Notes: a model not told the origin generated them from the sequence alone. Positions 44,849 through 53,980 are shown, counted from the first letter of the stretch. The stretch is DNA of 64,000 nucleotides from PGYR01 sp041675005 (GCA_041675005.1 JBAYUQ010000001.1:248001-312000), one strand, 5' to 3'. Program-made: numbers and translations.

Positions 44849-46733
44849 TATTATTATATTATTAACTATCTTATCAATTCACTTTGCAAAAGCAGATGAA
44901 GCGACTGATAAGCTGGAGAAGTTATATAAACAAGAAAACCTGACCAATGAAAAGAAAGTTGAATTATTATTCAAATTATTAGTCGAATATAGAAATGTAC
45001 TTCCAATGAAAGGTATAGATTATGCCAGAACTGGATTAGAAATATTAGATAAAGATTCCAAACTCGATAGTCTATACCGGTTCAAATTCATTAATGGAAT
45101 TGGAGATTCATATCGTTATATAAGTCGAAATGAAGAAGCAATTGATTACTATTTCAGAGCATTAAGAATTGCTGAGAAATCTAGAAAAGAGAAAGATAGA
45201 GCAATAGCACTGAATAATATTGGACTTATTTATAATAATATCAAAGACTTTAACCTAGCATTAGATTATATAAAAAGATCATTTCGAATTTTCAAGCAAT
45301 ACAATGAAAAACCATTAATTATACAATCTTATAATAACTTAGCATCTATCTATTGGAATGACAGACAAATAGATAGTGCCCTAAAGTATTATAATCTTGC
45401 CTTTGAAGTTAGTAAAGAAATTAATGATTTAGTAGGCCTATTGCATAGTTATAACAACCTAGGTGTAGTTTATTTAGGAAAAGGTGATAACTATACCGCT
45501 CTTGAGTTTTTCTATAGATCTCTTGAAATAAGTCAAAATCTGAAAGATAGAAAAGGTGAAGCACAGACACTCAATAATCTTGGTCAAGTATTTATTAGCT
45601 TAGAAAAGTATAATACAGCAGCATCCAATATTGAAGATGCTTTATCAATTGCACAAGAAATAAATGCGAAGGCAATTATTGCTGATAGTTATTTTTATTT
45701 ATCTAAATTATATGAGAATACTTCTGACTATAAATCCGCTCTAAATTATAGTAAACTTTTCAATACTACTAAAGATAGTATTTATAATGTTGAGCAGAAT
45801 AGAAGAATTCAGAAACTTCATGAAGAGTATTTACTACAGAAGAAAGATAATGAGATTCAGATACTCCAGAAAGATAAAGAGCTGACACAAATACTTATTA
45901 TTGGTGCTGTATCGCTTGCAGGTTTACTTATATTAATTGCAATATTATTATTCTCTAAGTATAGATCGAAACGTAAGACTAATCAAATACTTACAGAATT
46001 AAATAAGCAGTTGAATGATAGTAATAGTCAGCTGCACGAAATCAATCTAACTAAAGATAAGATATTTACTATTATTGCTCACGATTTGAAAAACCCACTG
46101 AGTGGATTTAAAAATATAACTTCAGTTCTAGTTGATTATTATAATGATATGAGTGAAGAAGAAATAAAAGAATCACTATCAACTATCAAAGATGCCTCTA
46201 ATAATCTAATGCTTTTACTTGAAAATCTATTAACATGGGCTAAATTACAAAAAAATGAAATAGAACTTTACCCAGAAAAGTTTGCAATAAATTATTTGGT
46301 TAAAAAGTATATTGAACATTATCTACCCAAAGCAAAACAGAAGAACATTGATATCATCTTTAATAATGGCGAGGAAGTTTATGCTTATGGAGATCCTAAC
46401 TTATTATCAGTAGTTATTAAGAATTTAGTTTCTAATGCAATTAAGTACTCAAAGGCAGATAGCAAAGTAGTAATAGATTTGCAAAACATTGATTCTAAAG
46501 CCAACTTCACTATAACTGATAAAGGCATAGGCATAGAGAAAGCTATGTTAGATGATATATTTGATATTGGTAATGGTAAAGATTCCCGCTTCGGGACAGA
46601 AGGGGAGAGAGGTACTGGTATTGGACTAATATTAAGTAAATCATTTGTGGAAATGAATGATGGCGAGATTTGGATAGAATCTCAAGAAGATAAAGGAACT
46701 ACAGTGTCTTTCAGTGTACCTGCCAAACACTAA
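44838..46733 (+). CDS. TPR-containing sensor histidine kinase
   Basis: A 631-residue protein. Signal peptide (1-19), about six TPR units in the periplasm (about 70-320, for example EEAIDYYFRALRIAEKSRKEKDRAIALNN pattern), one transmembrane helix (about 352-373), then the kinase: H415 in FTIIAHDLKNP, N box NLVSNAIKYS, DKGIGIE and GTGIGLIL. There is no receiver. This architecture is frequent in Bacteroidota. The kinase core resembles that of the receiver-kinase at 20123-21229. It overlaps the YfhO-like gene by 11 bases, suggesting coupled expression, and ends at a strong bidirectional terminator. Confidence 0.92.
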   Translation: MKYSIIILLTILSIHFAKADEATDKLEKLYKQENLTNEKKVELLFKLLVEYRNVLPMKGIDYARTGLEILDKDSKLDSLYRFKFINGIGDSYRYISRNEEAIDYYFRALRIAEKSRKEKDRAIALNNIGLIYNNIKDFNLALDYIKRSFRIFKQYNEKPLIIQSYNNLASIYWNDRQIDSALKYYNLAFEVSKEINDLVGLLHSYNNLGVVYLGKGDNYTALEFFYRSLEISQNLKDRKGEAQTLNNLGQVFISLEKYNTAASNIEDALSIAQEINAKAIIADSYFYLSKLYENTSDYKSALNYSKLFNTTKDSIYNVEQNRRIQKLHEEYLLQKKDNEIQILQKDKELTQILIIGAVSLAGLLILIAILLFSKYRSKRKTNQILTELNKQLNDSNSQLHEINLTKDKIFTIIAHDLKNPLSGFKNITSVLVDYYNDMSEEEIKESLSTIKDASNNLMLLLENLLTWAKLQKNEIELYPEKFAINYLVKKYIEHYLPKAKQKNIDIIFNNGEEVYAYGDPNLLSVVIKNLVSNAIKYSKADSKVVIDLQNIDSKANFTITDKGIGIEKAMLDDIFDIGNGKDSRFGTEGERGTGIGLILSKSFVEMNDGEIWIESQEDKGTTVSFSVPAKH

Positions 46734-46756
46734 TTAATACATAAAAAAAACAAACT

Positions 46757-46784
46757 AAAAAAGCCGGTCTAGCCGGCTTTTTTT
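46757..46784. terminator. Bidirectional terminator between TPR kinase and rpsP
   Basis: AAAAAAGCCGG, loop TCTAG, CCGGCTTTTTTT: a perfect stem with a GC-rich core in very AT-rich surroundings, flanked by A- and T-runs. Confidence 0.92.
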
Positions 46785-46807
46785 ATTTTCTTTTAAAGAG
46801 AAACTAA

Positions 46808-47254
46808 TTACTCTGCAGAATCAGTAGATTCTTCAGTAGTCGCAGCTTCTGGAGCTTCTTCTACTACAGGAGTTTCTTCAACAGCTGGTTTAGCATTCTT
46901 AGCTTTTCTAGCTTTTTTCAATCTATCGTATCTAGCTAAAGCCGTTTCTTTATGTTTTGTTACTTGTTCTGCGATTTGATCTTCATCTAAACCTTTGAAT
47001 AGTAATGCTCTTTTTAGCAATACACCTTCGTGGCTAAATATATTTTTAACGGTAAGCGTAGGTTGAGCACCTTCGTTTAACCAATATATAGCTCTATTAT
47101 CGTCCAACTTTACTGTGTTTGGACTTGTGTTTGGATCATAATATCCAAGTCTTTCGATGTATGCACCGTCTCTTTTTCTTCTGCTATCAACAGCGACAAC
47201 ATCATATACGGGGTAACCTTTACGCCCTTTTCTTCTTAGTCTTAACTTTACCAT
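46808..47254 (-). CDS. rpsP: 30S ribosomal protein S16 with C-terminal extension
   Basis: A 148-residue protein. Residues 1-80 are the S16 core, starting VKLRLRRKGRKGYPVYDVVA with RRKRDGAYIERLGYYDP. Residues about 85-148 form an extension: first a basic helix (KKARKAKNAK) and then an Ala/Glu/Thr-rich acidic tail. Extensions occur in Bacteroidota S16 proteins, so this is not by itself aberrant. It lies 44 bases after ffh on the same strand; rimM, trmD and rplS, which often follow, are absent. Confidence 0.95.
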   Translation of the reverse strand: MVKLRLRRKGRKGYPVYDVVAVDSRRKRDGAYIERLGYYDPNTSPNTVKLDDNRAIYWLNEGAQPTLTVKNIFSHEGVLLKRALLFKGLDEDQIAEQVTKHKETALARYDRLKKARKAKNAKPAVEETPVVEEAPEAATTEESTDSAE

Positions 47255-47298
47255 TTTTGTAATATTACCTGATTATTTACTGCAATTTAATTTCAAAT

Positions 47299-48633
47299 TT
47301 ATTTAATACCAAATTTTCCCAAACCTAAACCACCTAACATTCTAGATTTTTTTCCTCTAGATATGTTTTTTAGCATTTTGCCCATATCGTCAAACTGCTT
47401 CAAAAGACGGTTTACATCTTGTACTTTAGTTCCACTTCCATTAGCAATACGCATTCTGCGGGAACCATTGATTATTTTAGGATTGGTTCTTTCTTTCTTT
47501 GTCATTGATTGGATGATTGCTTCAACTTTTTTGAATGCACTATCATCTATATTCACATTTCTTAGTTGTTTATCCATACCTGGTATCATACCAAGTAAAT
47601 CTTTTAGGGAACCCATCTTCTGGATTGCTCTTAATTGACTTAGGAAATCATCAAACGTGAATTCATTCTTTCTAATTTTTTCTTCTAATTGTGCTGCTTC
47701 ATCTTTATCAATTTGTGATTCTGCTTTCTCAACTAAAGTAAGGATATCACCCATACCTAGTATTCTAGAAGCTATTCTTTCAGGATGGAAAGGTTCCAAA
47801 TCATCAACAGTTTCACCAACACCTACAAATTTGATTGGTTTACCAACAACGTGAAGTACAGATAATGCTGCTCCACCTCTAGTGTCACCATCTAGCTTAG
47901 TAAGTACTACACCAGTTAGTTCTAATTTATCGTGGAAGGCCTTAGCAGTAGTTACTGCATCTTGACCAATCATTGCATCACAAACAAAAAGTGTTTCAAT
48001 AGGATTAATTGCTTTACTAATGTTTTGCACTTCATCCATCATCTTTTCATCTACTGTCAAACGGCCAGCTGTATCGACGATTATAGTATCTCTACCAAAT
48101 TTTCTAGCATATTCTAATGCATTTTTGGCTATAGCAATAGGGTCTCCTTCTTCAGTAAAAACAGGTATTTTAACCTGCTCGCCTAATCTTTTTAATTGGT
48201 CTATAGCGGCTGGTCTATAAACGTCACAAGCCACTAATAGTGGTTGACGCCCTTTCTTACGAAGACTTTTAGCTAATTTACCACAAAAAGTAGTTTTACC
48301 AGAACCTTGTAATCCTGCTACTAAAATAATAGTAGGTTTACCAGAAGCAATTTTTAGTTCAGAACGTTTATTACCCATCAATTCAACTAATTCATCATTT
48401 ACTATCTTGACGATTAATTGATCGGGTCTTAACGTACCTTTTACATCACTTCCGATTGATTTTTCTTTTACGCTTTCTACGAACTTTTTAACAACATCGA
48501 TATGAACATCAGCTTCAAGTAATGCTCTACGGATTTCGCGAAGTGCCTCAGAGATATTCTCTTCAGTTATCTTGTTTTGTCCACGAAATTTCTTTAATGT
48601 TAGTTCTAACTTTTCTTGTAAACTATCAAACAT
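47299..48633 (-). CDS. ffh: Signal recognition particle protein Ffh
   Basis: A 444-residue SRP54-type GTPase, normal length. The N domain (1-90) is followed by the G domain with LVAGLQGSGKTTFCGKLA near 106, DTAGRL near 188 and TKLDGDTRGGAAL near 244, and the Met-rich M domain (about 300-440) with GSLKDLLGMIPGM and SRRMRIANGSGTKVQDVNRLL, which binds 4.5S RNA and signal sequences. It starts behind a promoter at 48666-48697 and is cotranscribed with rpsP. Confidence 0.97.
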   Translation of the reverse strand: MFDSLQEKLELTLKKFRGQNKITEENISEALREIRRALLEADVHIDVVKKFVESVKEKSIGSDVKGTLRPDQLIVKIVNDELVELMGNKRSELKIASGKPTIILVAGLQGSGKTTFCGKLAKSLRKKGRQPLLVACDVYRPAAIDQLKRLGEQVKIPVFTEEGDPIAIAKNALEYARKFGRDTIIVDTAGRLTVDEKMMDEVQNISKAINPIETLFVCDAMIGQDAVTTAKAFHDKLELTGVVLTKLDGDTRGGAALSVLHVVGKPIKFVGVGETVDDLEPFHPERIASRILGMGDILTLVEKAESQIDKDEAAQLEEKIRKNEFTFDDFLSQLRAIQKMGSLKDLLGMIPGMDKQLRNVNIDDSAFKKVEAIIQSMTKKERTNPKIINGSRRMRIANGSGTKVQDVNRLLKQFDDMGKMLKNISRGKKSRMLGGLGLGKFGIK

Positions 48634-48652
48634 ACTTATTTCTATTTTACGA

Positions 48653-48684
48653 TTTTATAAGATTACAAAAATAATATAACTTTG
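48653..48684 (+). promoter_or_regulatory. Possible promoter of small membrane ORF
   Basis: TTTT (48653-48656), 20 bases, TAACTTTG (48677-48684), interleaved with the divergent ffh promoter. The -10-like box is consensus, the upstream box three of four. Start predicted near 48691, about 43 bases before the ATG at 48734. Confidence 0.4.
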
Positions 48685-48697
48685 TGACTTGTGCAAG
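48666..48697 (-). promoter_or_regulatory. Probable promoter of ffh-rpsP
   Basis: On the minus strand CTTG (48697-48694), 20 bases, TATTTTTG (48673-48666). The TTG core and the -10-like box both fit; the leader before the ATG at 48633 is about 26 bases. Confidence 0.6.
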
Positions 48698-48733
48698 ATG
48701 TCATTTCACTGTTTTTTATGGATTTATTAAATT

Positions 48734-48895
48734 ATGACTATATTTCTTACTGCTATGATTACTTCTGTTGTACTATTAGTACCAGCTTTGTACTTTTTTA
48801 TAGTGGAAAAATACAAATTAATGACCCTTACTTTAGTTATTGATTTGATTATAACTATTACACTTGTTTATTTGTCACATATATTTAGAAATTAG
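48734..48895 (+). CDS. Small two-helix membrane protein (53 residues)
   Basis: A short ORF in the ffh-dnaB gap, ATG at 48734 and TAG at 48893-48895. The product has two hydrophobic segments (about residues 3-24 and 30-50) joined by the charged turn VEKYK and a short basic tail, MTIFLTAMITSVVLLVPALY at the start. A TAnnTTTG-type promoter lies 50 bases upstream. It overlaps the dnaB 3' end by 11 bases, in convergent orientation. No family is recognised. The AT-rich composition makes chance hydrophobic ORFs possible, so it is a candidate only. Confidence 0.5.
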   Translation: MTIFLTAMITSVVLLVPALYFFIVEKYKLMTLTLVIDLIITITLVYLSHIFRN

Positions 48896-50336
48896 AATCA
48901 TCATCAGGAATACCAGAACTTTCCGGCATTTCTTCATAGCCATAACTCAAATTTTCGAATCGAGCATAATTTTTCTGGAAAGCAATCCTAACTGTACCAA
49001 TTGGCCCATTTCTTTGCTTTCCTATTATTAATTCTGCTGTGCCTTCAGTAGGAGTTTTATCTTCATATTCCATTTGTCCATAAACTTCTGCTCTTTGAAC
49101 AAATAAAATAACATCAGCATCTTGCTCAATTGAACCAGATTCTCTCAAATCTGAAAGCATAGGTGAACGGCTTTTACCAGGGCGACTTTCTATTGAACGA
49201 TTTAACTGAGCTAATGCAATAACTGGTATCTCAAGTTCTTTTGCTATTTGCTTTAGCGTCATAGAGATAATGGATATTTCCCTTTCTCTTGACTCCATAC
49301 CAGAAGCACGAACTAATTGTAAATAATCTACGAATACTGCATCAATGTTATGTTCAGCTTTCAATCTCCTACATTTTGCTCTTAGTTCCATAATCTCAAT
49401 CATTGAACTATCATCAAAATAAATTTTCGCGTCATTAAGTTTACCTAGAGAATCTATTATTTTTTGATTCTCGTGAGAACTTATCTTTCCAGTTCTAATT
49501 TTTTGCTGATTTATCTTAGCTTCTGCAGAAAGTAATCTTATAATAAGCTGAGTAGATGCCATCTCTAGAGAGAAAAATGCAATAGATTTTTTATATTCAA
49601 CTGCTAGATTACGTGCAATTGATAAAGCTAAAGCCGTTTTACCCATCGAAGGTCGAGCAGCTATAATAATTAACTCTGATTTTTGGAGTCCACCTAGATA
49701 TTTATCTAAATCAACTAACCCTGTTGGAACTCCAGTCAGGCCGGATTCAGAACGAACTCTCATTTGTTCTATTTGGCGATAAGTTTCTTTTGTAAGCTCT
49801 CTCATACCCTGATAGTTCTTAGTCATTCTTTTCTCAGCAATTCTGAAAATCTCGGATTCGGCCTTGTCTATCTCTGTAAGAATATCTTTGCTATCATCGT
49901 AAGCATTATTTATTACTTCACCACTTGATTGTATAAGATCACGACGCAATTGCTTTTCGAGAACGATAAGTGAGTATTGTTCTACATTAGCAGCTGTGGC
50001 AACTTCTTTATTTATTTTTGCTAAATATCCTCTGCCTCCAACATCTTCTAAACTCCCAGTTCGAGTCAAATGCTCTGATAAAGTGATGATGTCAACTGTT
50101 TCATTCTTTTCAGAAAGAGCAATAATTGATTCATAAATCAGTTTATGTTTTTGAGAATAGAAAGATTCAGATGATAGAAGTTCAGTAGCTTTTGAAATTG
50201 CTTGCTTGTTTAACATCATAGCACCAAGAACTGCCACCTCTGCTTCAAGTGAATTAGGTGGAACTCTATTACCCACAATTGGACTAATTGAAGCTTCTTT
50301 TTTGTTTTCGTAATTTATTCTTTTGGCAGTTGACAT
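48885..50336 (-). CDS. dnaB: Replicative DNA helicase DnaB
   Basis: A 483-residue hexameric helicase. The N-terminal domain begins VPPNSLEAEVAVLGAMMLN (about 22-40), and the RecA-like domain has Walker A AARPSMGKTALAL near 229, FFSLEMASTQL, Walker B DAVFVDYLQLVR near 330 and the C-terminal LSDLRESGSIEQDADVI. It unwinds DNA at the replication fork. No intein is present. It ends close to the small membrane ORF and is divergent from the receiver-kinase at 50458. Confidence 0.97.
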   Translation of the reverse strand: MSTAKRINYENKKEASISPIVGNRVPPNSLEAEVAVLGAMMLNKQAISKATELLSSESFYSQKHKLIYESIIALSEKNETVDIITLSEHLTRTGSLEDVGGRGYLAKINKEVATAANVEQYSLIVLEKQLRRDLIQSSGEVINNAYDDSKDILTEIDKAESEIFRIAEKRMTKNYQGMRELTKETYRQIEQMRVRSESGLTGVPTGLVDLDKYLGGLQKSELIIIAARPSMGKTALALSIARNLAVEYKKSIAFFSLEMASTQLIIRLLSAEAKINQQKIRTGKISSHENQKIIDSLGKLNDAKIYFDDSSMIEIMELRAKCRRLKAEHNIDAVFVDYLQLVRASGMESREREISIISMTLKQIAKELEIPVIALAQLNRSIESRPGKSRSPMLSDLRESGSIEQDADVILFVQRAEVYGQMEYEDKTPTEGTAELIIGKQRNGPIGTVRIAFQKNYARFENLSYGYEEMPESSGIPDDDSNF

Positions 50337-50457
50337 AATTTAATCTAATATTGAAATATTTTGGAATACATAATTAACATAAAAAAGATTATTATTATAT
50401 TATGTTATTAACAAATGCACTTATAGTTATTAATATTTATTCAACATTGAGAAAATC

Positions 50458-51561
50458 ATGAAGAAAATCTTAGTCATAGACGATGCAGAATTCATTCTAG
50501 AAAGCACTTCAGCCCTTTTAGAGTTTGAAGGTTACGATGTAATAACTGCGGAAAATGGTAGTATAGGTGTGAAAATGGCAAAAGAATTCAAACCTGATTT
50601 GATACTTTGCGATATCTCAATGCCTGTTATGGACGGATTTGAAGTTCTAGATTGCATAAGGTCTGATAATATAACACACAGAACTCCATTTATATTTCTG
50701 ACTGCATTCAACGAGAAATCAAATATGCGTGAAGGAATGACTAAGGGAGCAGATGATTATCTAGTAAAGCCGTATTCAAGAGATGAAATTGTTTCAGCTA
50801 TAAACGCGCAATGGAAAAAGTACAATGTATTCGAAAAACATGTTAAAAGTAAAGTTGAACAAGTTGGTAAAAGTGTAACTTATGCACTTCCACACGAGTT
50901 CAGAACGGCAATTAATGAGATTAAGGGTAATGCAGGTATAATATATCAGGAATCAGAATCACTCGATACAAATGAAATAAAAATGCTTTCTCACGATATC
51001 GTTCAATCTGTTTCCAGACTATCAAAGATTACTGAGAACTACTTATTGTATATTAGACTAAATAATATAGAAGATAATGAGGAATTAATAGAAGAAATAA
51101 AGTTACAAAGAACCGAAGAGCCATTTGCCGTAGCTTATGATATAGTTAATAATATTGCGGCTAAGTATGATAGATTTGATGATTTTATTGTGAAAGACGA
51201 AACTATGGGAATTTGTATTAATATGTCTTCTGAAAACTTCTATGTTATTATGAATGAATTGAGTGATAACGCATTCAAATTCTCAAATAAGGGTGAAAAA
51301 GTAACAATGTCATCAAAGATATTTACTGACAAGTTGATAGTAGAACTATGTGATGAAGGTATAGGAATTGATGAAAATCAAATATCTAATATTGCCGCAC
51401 TTAATCAATTCAATAGAGACAAAAATGAACAGCAAGGTATTGGTTTGGGATTAATTATTGCAAAAAAAATGATTGAATTGCATAATGGTAGCTTTAATAT
51501 AGTTGGAAATGAATTTGATAAAGGTACAAAAATCACACTATCATTCCCAATTACTCAATAA
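50458..51561 (+). CDS. Receiver-histidine kinase fusion
   Basis: A 367-residue soluble protein: receiver (1-120) with ILVIDDAEF, phosphoacceptor D52 in LILCDISMP and K104 in YLVKPYS; then a kinase with H146 in LPHEFRTAINEI, N box NELSDNAFKFS, DEGIGID and GIGLGLII. The order is the reverse of a standard hybrid kinase and it lacks an output domain, like the protein at 20123-21229 but with a different histidine-box. No partner gene is adjacent. Its last seven bases overlap the convergent membrane-protein gene. Confidence 0.92.
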   Translation: MKKILVIDDAEFILESTSALLEFEGYDVITAENGSIGVKMAKEFKPDLILCDISMPVMDGFEVLDCIRSDNITHRTPFIFLTAFNEKSNMREGMTKGADDYLVKPYSRDEIVSAINAQWKKYNVFEKHVKSKVEQVGKSVTYALPHEFRTAINEIKGNAGIIYQESESLDTNEIKMLSHDIVQSVSRLSKITENYLLYIRLNNIEDNEELIEEIKLQRTEEPFAVAYDIVNNIAAKYDRFDDFIVKDETMGICINMSSENFYVIMNELSDNAFKFSNKGEKVTMSSKIFTDKLIVELCDEGIGIDENQISNIAALNQFNRDKNEQQGIGLGLIIAKKMIELHNGSFNIVGNEFDKGTKITLSFPITQ

Positions 51562-52277
51562 TTAAAACCAATCCTTAAATCTAGAAACACACCCCCAAAA
51601 TTGGTGATCGGATCTTCGACCACTGCTTCTAAACTTTGCAACCCATTGCCGCCAAATGGGATAGAGAGGTATCTAATTTGGAAGACCGAAAGTGACTTCT
51701 TTTTATTTCCAAAATCAGCTCCTATAGAAAGATTAAATGAAGGTCTTGTATAATACTCACCATGTCCAAAGGCATTAAAAAAACCTCTATCGTAAGGTGT
51801 AGAGATTATAAATGAAAATCCAGCACCAGCAGCTATAAATGGCTTAAATGTACTTATTATTTGATTATTAAAGGGAAAGTACTGAAGACCAAATGAGAAT
51901 GGAATAGAGAATAACCGATTAATTTTATGTGGAATATATGATTCACCTGTATTCTGATTAAATCTTTCTAATTCATCAGATTTACGAATTCCTGTGATGA
52001 AGAAATCTGAAAGAAAAACTAACTCATCATTTATCTCAGCTCGCCAAAACATACCACCTCCAAAACCAAAAGTAGAAAATATTAAATCGAAGCCAGTTGC
52101 AGTGGTCTTTGACTCATTTATTTCTCCTAATGTTAGTAGAGGAGTAGAAGGTTCGAATACAATTACGCTATCTTTATCAAATCCTCCTTTTCCGCCACCC
52201 GTAACTTGGGCGATTAATTTTACCTGAATACAGGAAATTATCACGAAAACAAGAGAAAATAGAAGTTTTTTGCTCAT
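51555..52277 (-). CDS. Secreted protein, probable outer-membrane beta barrel
   Basis: A 240-residue protein with a signal peptide (about 1-24). The mature part has alternating strands with aromatic residues (FSIPFSFGLQYFPF, PSFNLSIGADFG) and ends in FLDLRIGFNY, with the terminal aromatic residue typical of outer-membrane barrels recognised by BamA. A Gly-rich segment VTGGGKGGFDKD follows the signal peptide. I recognise no named family. It is convergent with the receiver-kinase. Confidence 0.65.
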   Translation of the reverse strand: MSKKLLFSLVFVIISCIQVKLIAQVTGGGKGGFDKDSVIVFEPSTPLLTLGEINESKTTATGFDLIFSTFGFGGGMFWRAEINDELVFLSDFFITGIRKSDELERFNQNTGESYIPHKINRLFSIPFSFGLQYFPFNNQIISTFKPFIAAGAGFSFIISTPYDRGFFNAFGHGEYYTRPSFNLSIGADFGNKKKSLSVFQIRYLSIPFGGNGLQSLEAVVEDPITNFGGVFLDLRIGFNY

Positions 52278-52387
52278 CTTTTACATCAATAGTTTAGAAA
52301 CAATTTATTTTTCATTAATTTAGCACCTTACTCTAAAACGTTTTTTCAAAAAAAATCATTTAGATACATAGAACATAATTACAATTT

Positions 52388-53224
52388 ATGGAATTATCAA
52401 AGCTCGTAAATATATTTGAGCTGGAATTTCCTCCTAAAACAGCATGGAGTGATGACAGTATTGGTTTACAAATTAGTAATAGTAAGTCACGGATAAAAAA
52501 CGTTTATTTAACTCTTGAGCTTAATGAAGATTCTATAAGTGAAGCTTTATTATACTCTTCTGATCTAATTGTAACTTTTCATCCTCTTATATTTAGACCT
52601 CTATCTACTATCACGACAGATAATAGAGTAGGTAATTTGGTATCTAAATTAATTAAGAATGATATTGGGTTATACGTAATTCATACTAACTTTGATTCAC
52701 ATCCCTATGGTACAAGTTACGAGTTTTGCAAACAACTTGGCTTTGAATGTTCAAAATTCTTAATACCGGATGTTAATATTGATGGTTACGGAATGGGTGT
52801 AATCATAGAATTAGAGAATTCCATAAAAATAAATAAATTATTAGAGAAAGTATCTGATATTTGTAATTCACCACTCAAATATAATATAGGCGTTAATGAT
52901 AATATAACTAAAATAGCTATAATAGGTGGAAGTGGAAGTAGTTATATACAAGAAGCATATAAACTAGGTTGTGATGTGTTTATTACAGCAGATATTAAGT
53001 ATCATGATTTCCATAGTGTAGAAGGAAAAATGGCAATTATTGATCCTGGCCACTATGAAATGGAACAATTTGTTCCAATAGCGATGAAGAATATATTAAA
53101 AGAAAAACTTGGGGAAGGTATTAATATAATTACAGGTAATGTGTTAACTAATCCTGTTAATTATTACCCCGAACACAATTATAAAGAATCACAAAAAAAA
53201 TATTTAAATAATTATAAAGGTTAA
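52388..53224 (+). CDS. Nif3-like dinuclear metal-centre protein
   Basis: A 278-residue protein of the Nif3/YbgI family. The first metal motif is VTFHPLIFRPL (F64-H65), where bacterial YbgI proteins have two histidines (HHP); the phenylalanine variant looks like the eukaryotic NIF3L1 sequence (YHPPIFRP). The second motif is HTNFDSHPYGTS with the aspartate ligand, and the C-terminal motif DPGHYEMEQF keeps the histidine and glutamate. The biochemical role of the family is uncertain (suggested GTP-cyclohydrolase-like or transcription-related). It precedes the zinc-ribbon gene by eight bases; this pair is often adjacent in bacteria. Confidence 0.9.
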   Translation: MELSKLVNIFELEFPPKTAWSDDSIGLQISNSKSRIKNVYLTLELNEDSISEALLYSSDLIVTFHPLIFRPLSTITTDNRVGNLVSKLIKNDIGLYVIHTNFDSHPYGTSYEFCKQLGFECSKFLIPDVNIDGYGMGVIIELENSIKINKLLEKVSDICNSPLKYNIGVNDNITKIAIIGGSGSSYIQEAYKLGCDVFITADIKYHDFHSVEGKMAIIDPGHYEMEQFVPIAMKNILKEKLGEGINIITGNVLTNPVNYYPEHNYKESQKKYLNNYKG

Positions 53225-53232
53225 TAACAGTA

Positions 53233-53973
53233 ATGGAAGAATCTAAATCACAATTGCTTGCCTATTTGGCACTTATAGATAGAAATCTAGATGAATTAGA
53301 AGAAGAATTTGGTGATTTACCACAGAAAGTTGCTGATCAAGAGAAGAAGAATACAACTCTAAAAGCAACAGTAAAAGAAACTGAGCAAATATTAGATGAA
53401 GTAAAAGAGTTCTGTTCTGTTACTAAAGTAACATTAGAAGATTTGAAGATCCGAGAAGAGAAACTATCTCAGCAACAATTTCAAGTTAGAAATAATAAAG
53501 AATTTGATGCGATCACAAGTGAAATAAAACATGTGAAAGAAGAATCTAAAATGTTAACTGAAAAGTTGAGACAAGAGACTATCAAGCAACAGAATCTAGA
53601 GAGAATTCTTGACGAACAAAAGGCAGATTTGATTAGTTCTAAAGAAGAGTTAAAAAACACTAAGAAAGAACTAGTAGAAGTACAAGAAGAACAAGATGAA
53701 GAAAAAGCTGAGTATGTAGAAAGAAGAGAAAAAATAGTAAGTAAGATAGACATAACTTCACTTGCAAAATATGATAGAGTCAGAGAATATCATAGCGACG
53801 CAGCTGTAAGAGTAAAGAAAAACTCTTGTTCTGGTTGTTTTAGCTCTATTCCACCGCAGTTAATAGTAGAAATGAGAAGTGATGAAGATATACTATACAC
53901 TTGTGAAAATTGTGCACGTATATTAATCCCTGAAGAAATAGAAGTAACAGAAGCTGACGTAGAAGCAATATAA
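53233..53973 (+). CDS. Coiled-coil protein with C-terminal zinc ribbon
   Basis: A 246-residue protein of the zf-RING_7 (DUF164) family. Residues about 5-185 are a long charged coiled coil, and residues 193-235 form a C4 zinc ribbon with CSGC and CENC pairs (NSCSGCFSSIPPQL, YTCENCARIL). It follows the Nif3-like gene and precedes rnpB, the same order seen in many bacteria. A role in nucleic-acid binding or in handling the Nif3 partner has been suggested for the family, not proven. Confidence 0.9.
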   Translation: MEESKSQLLAYLALIDRNLDELEEEFGDLPQKVADQEKKNTTLKATVKETEQILDEVKEFCSVTKVTLEDLKIREEKLSQQQFQVRNNKEFDAITSEIKHVKEESKMLTEKLRQETIKQQNLERILDEQKADLISSKEELKNTKKELVEVQEEQDEEKAEYVERREKIVSKIDITSLAKYDRVREYHSDAAVRVKKNSCSGCFSSIPPQLIVEMRSDEDILYTCENCARILIPEEIEVTEADVEAI

Positions 53974-53980
53974 TGGACTA

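Noticed and set aside
48718..48846. Alternative short ORF from ATG 48718
   Set aside because: It yields about 42 residues of mixed polar sequence, lacks a coherent membrane helix and is in a different frame from the better 53-residue candidate.
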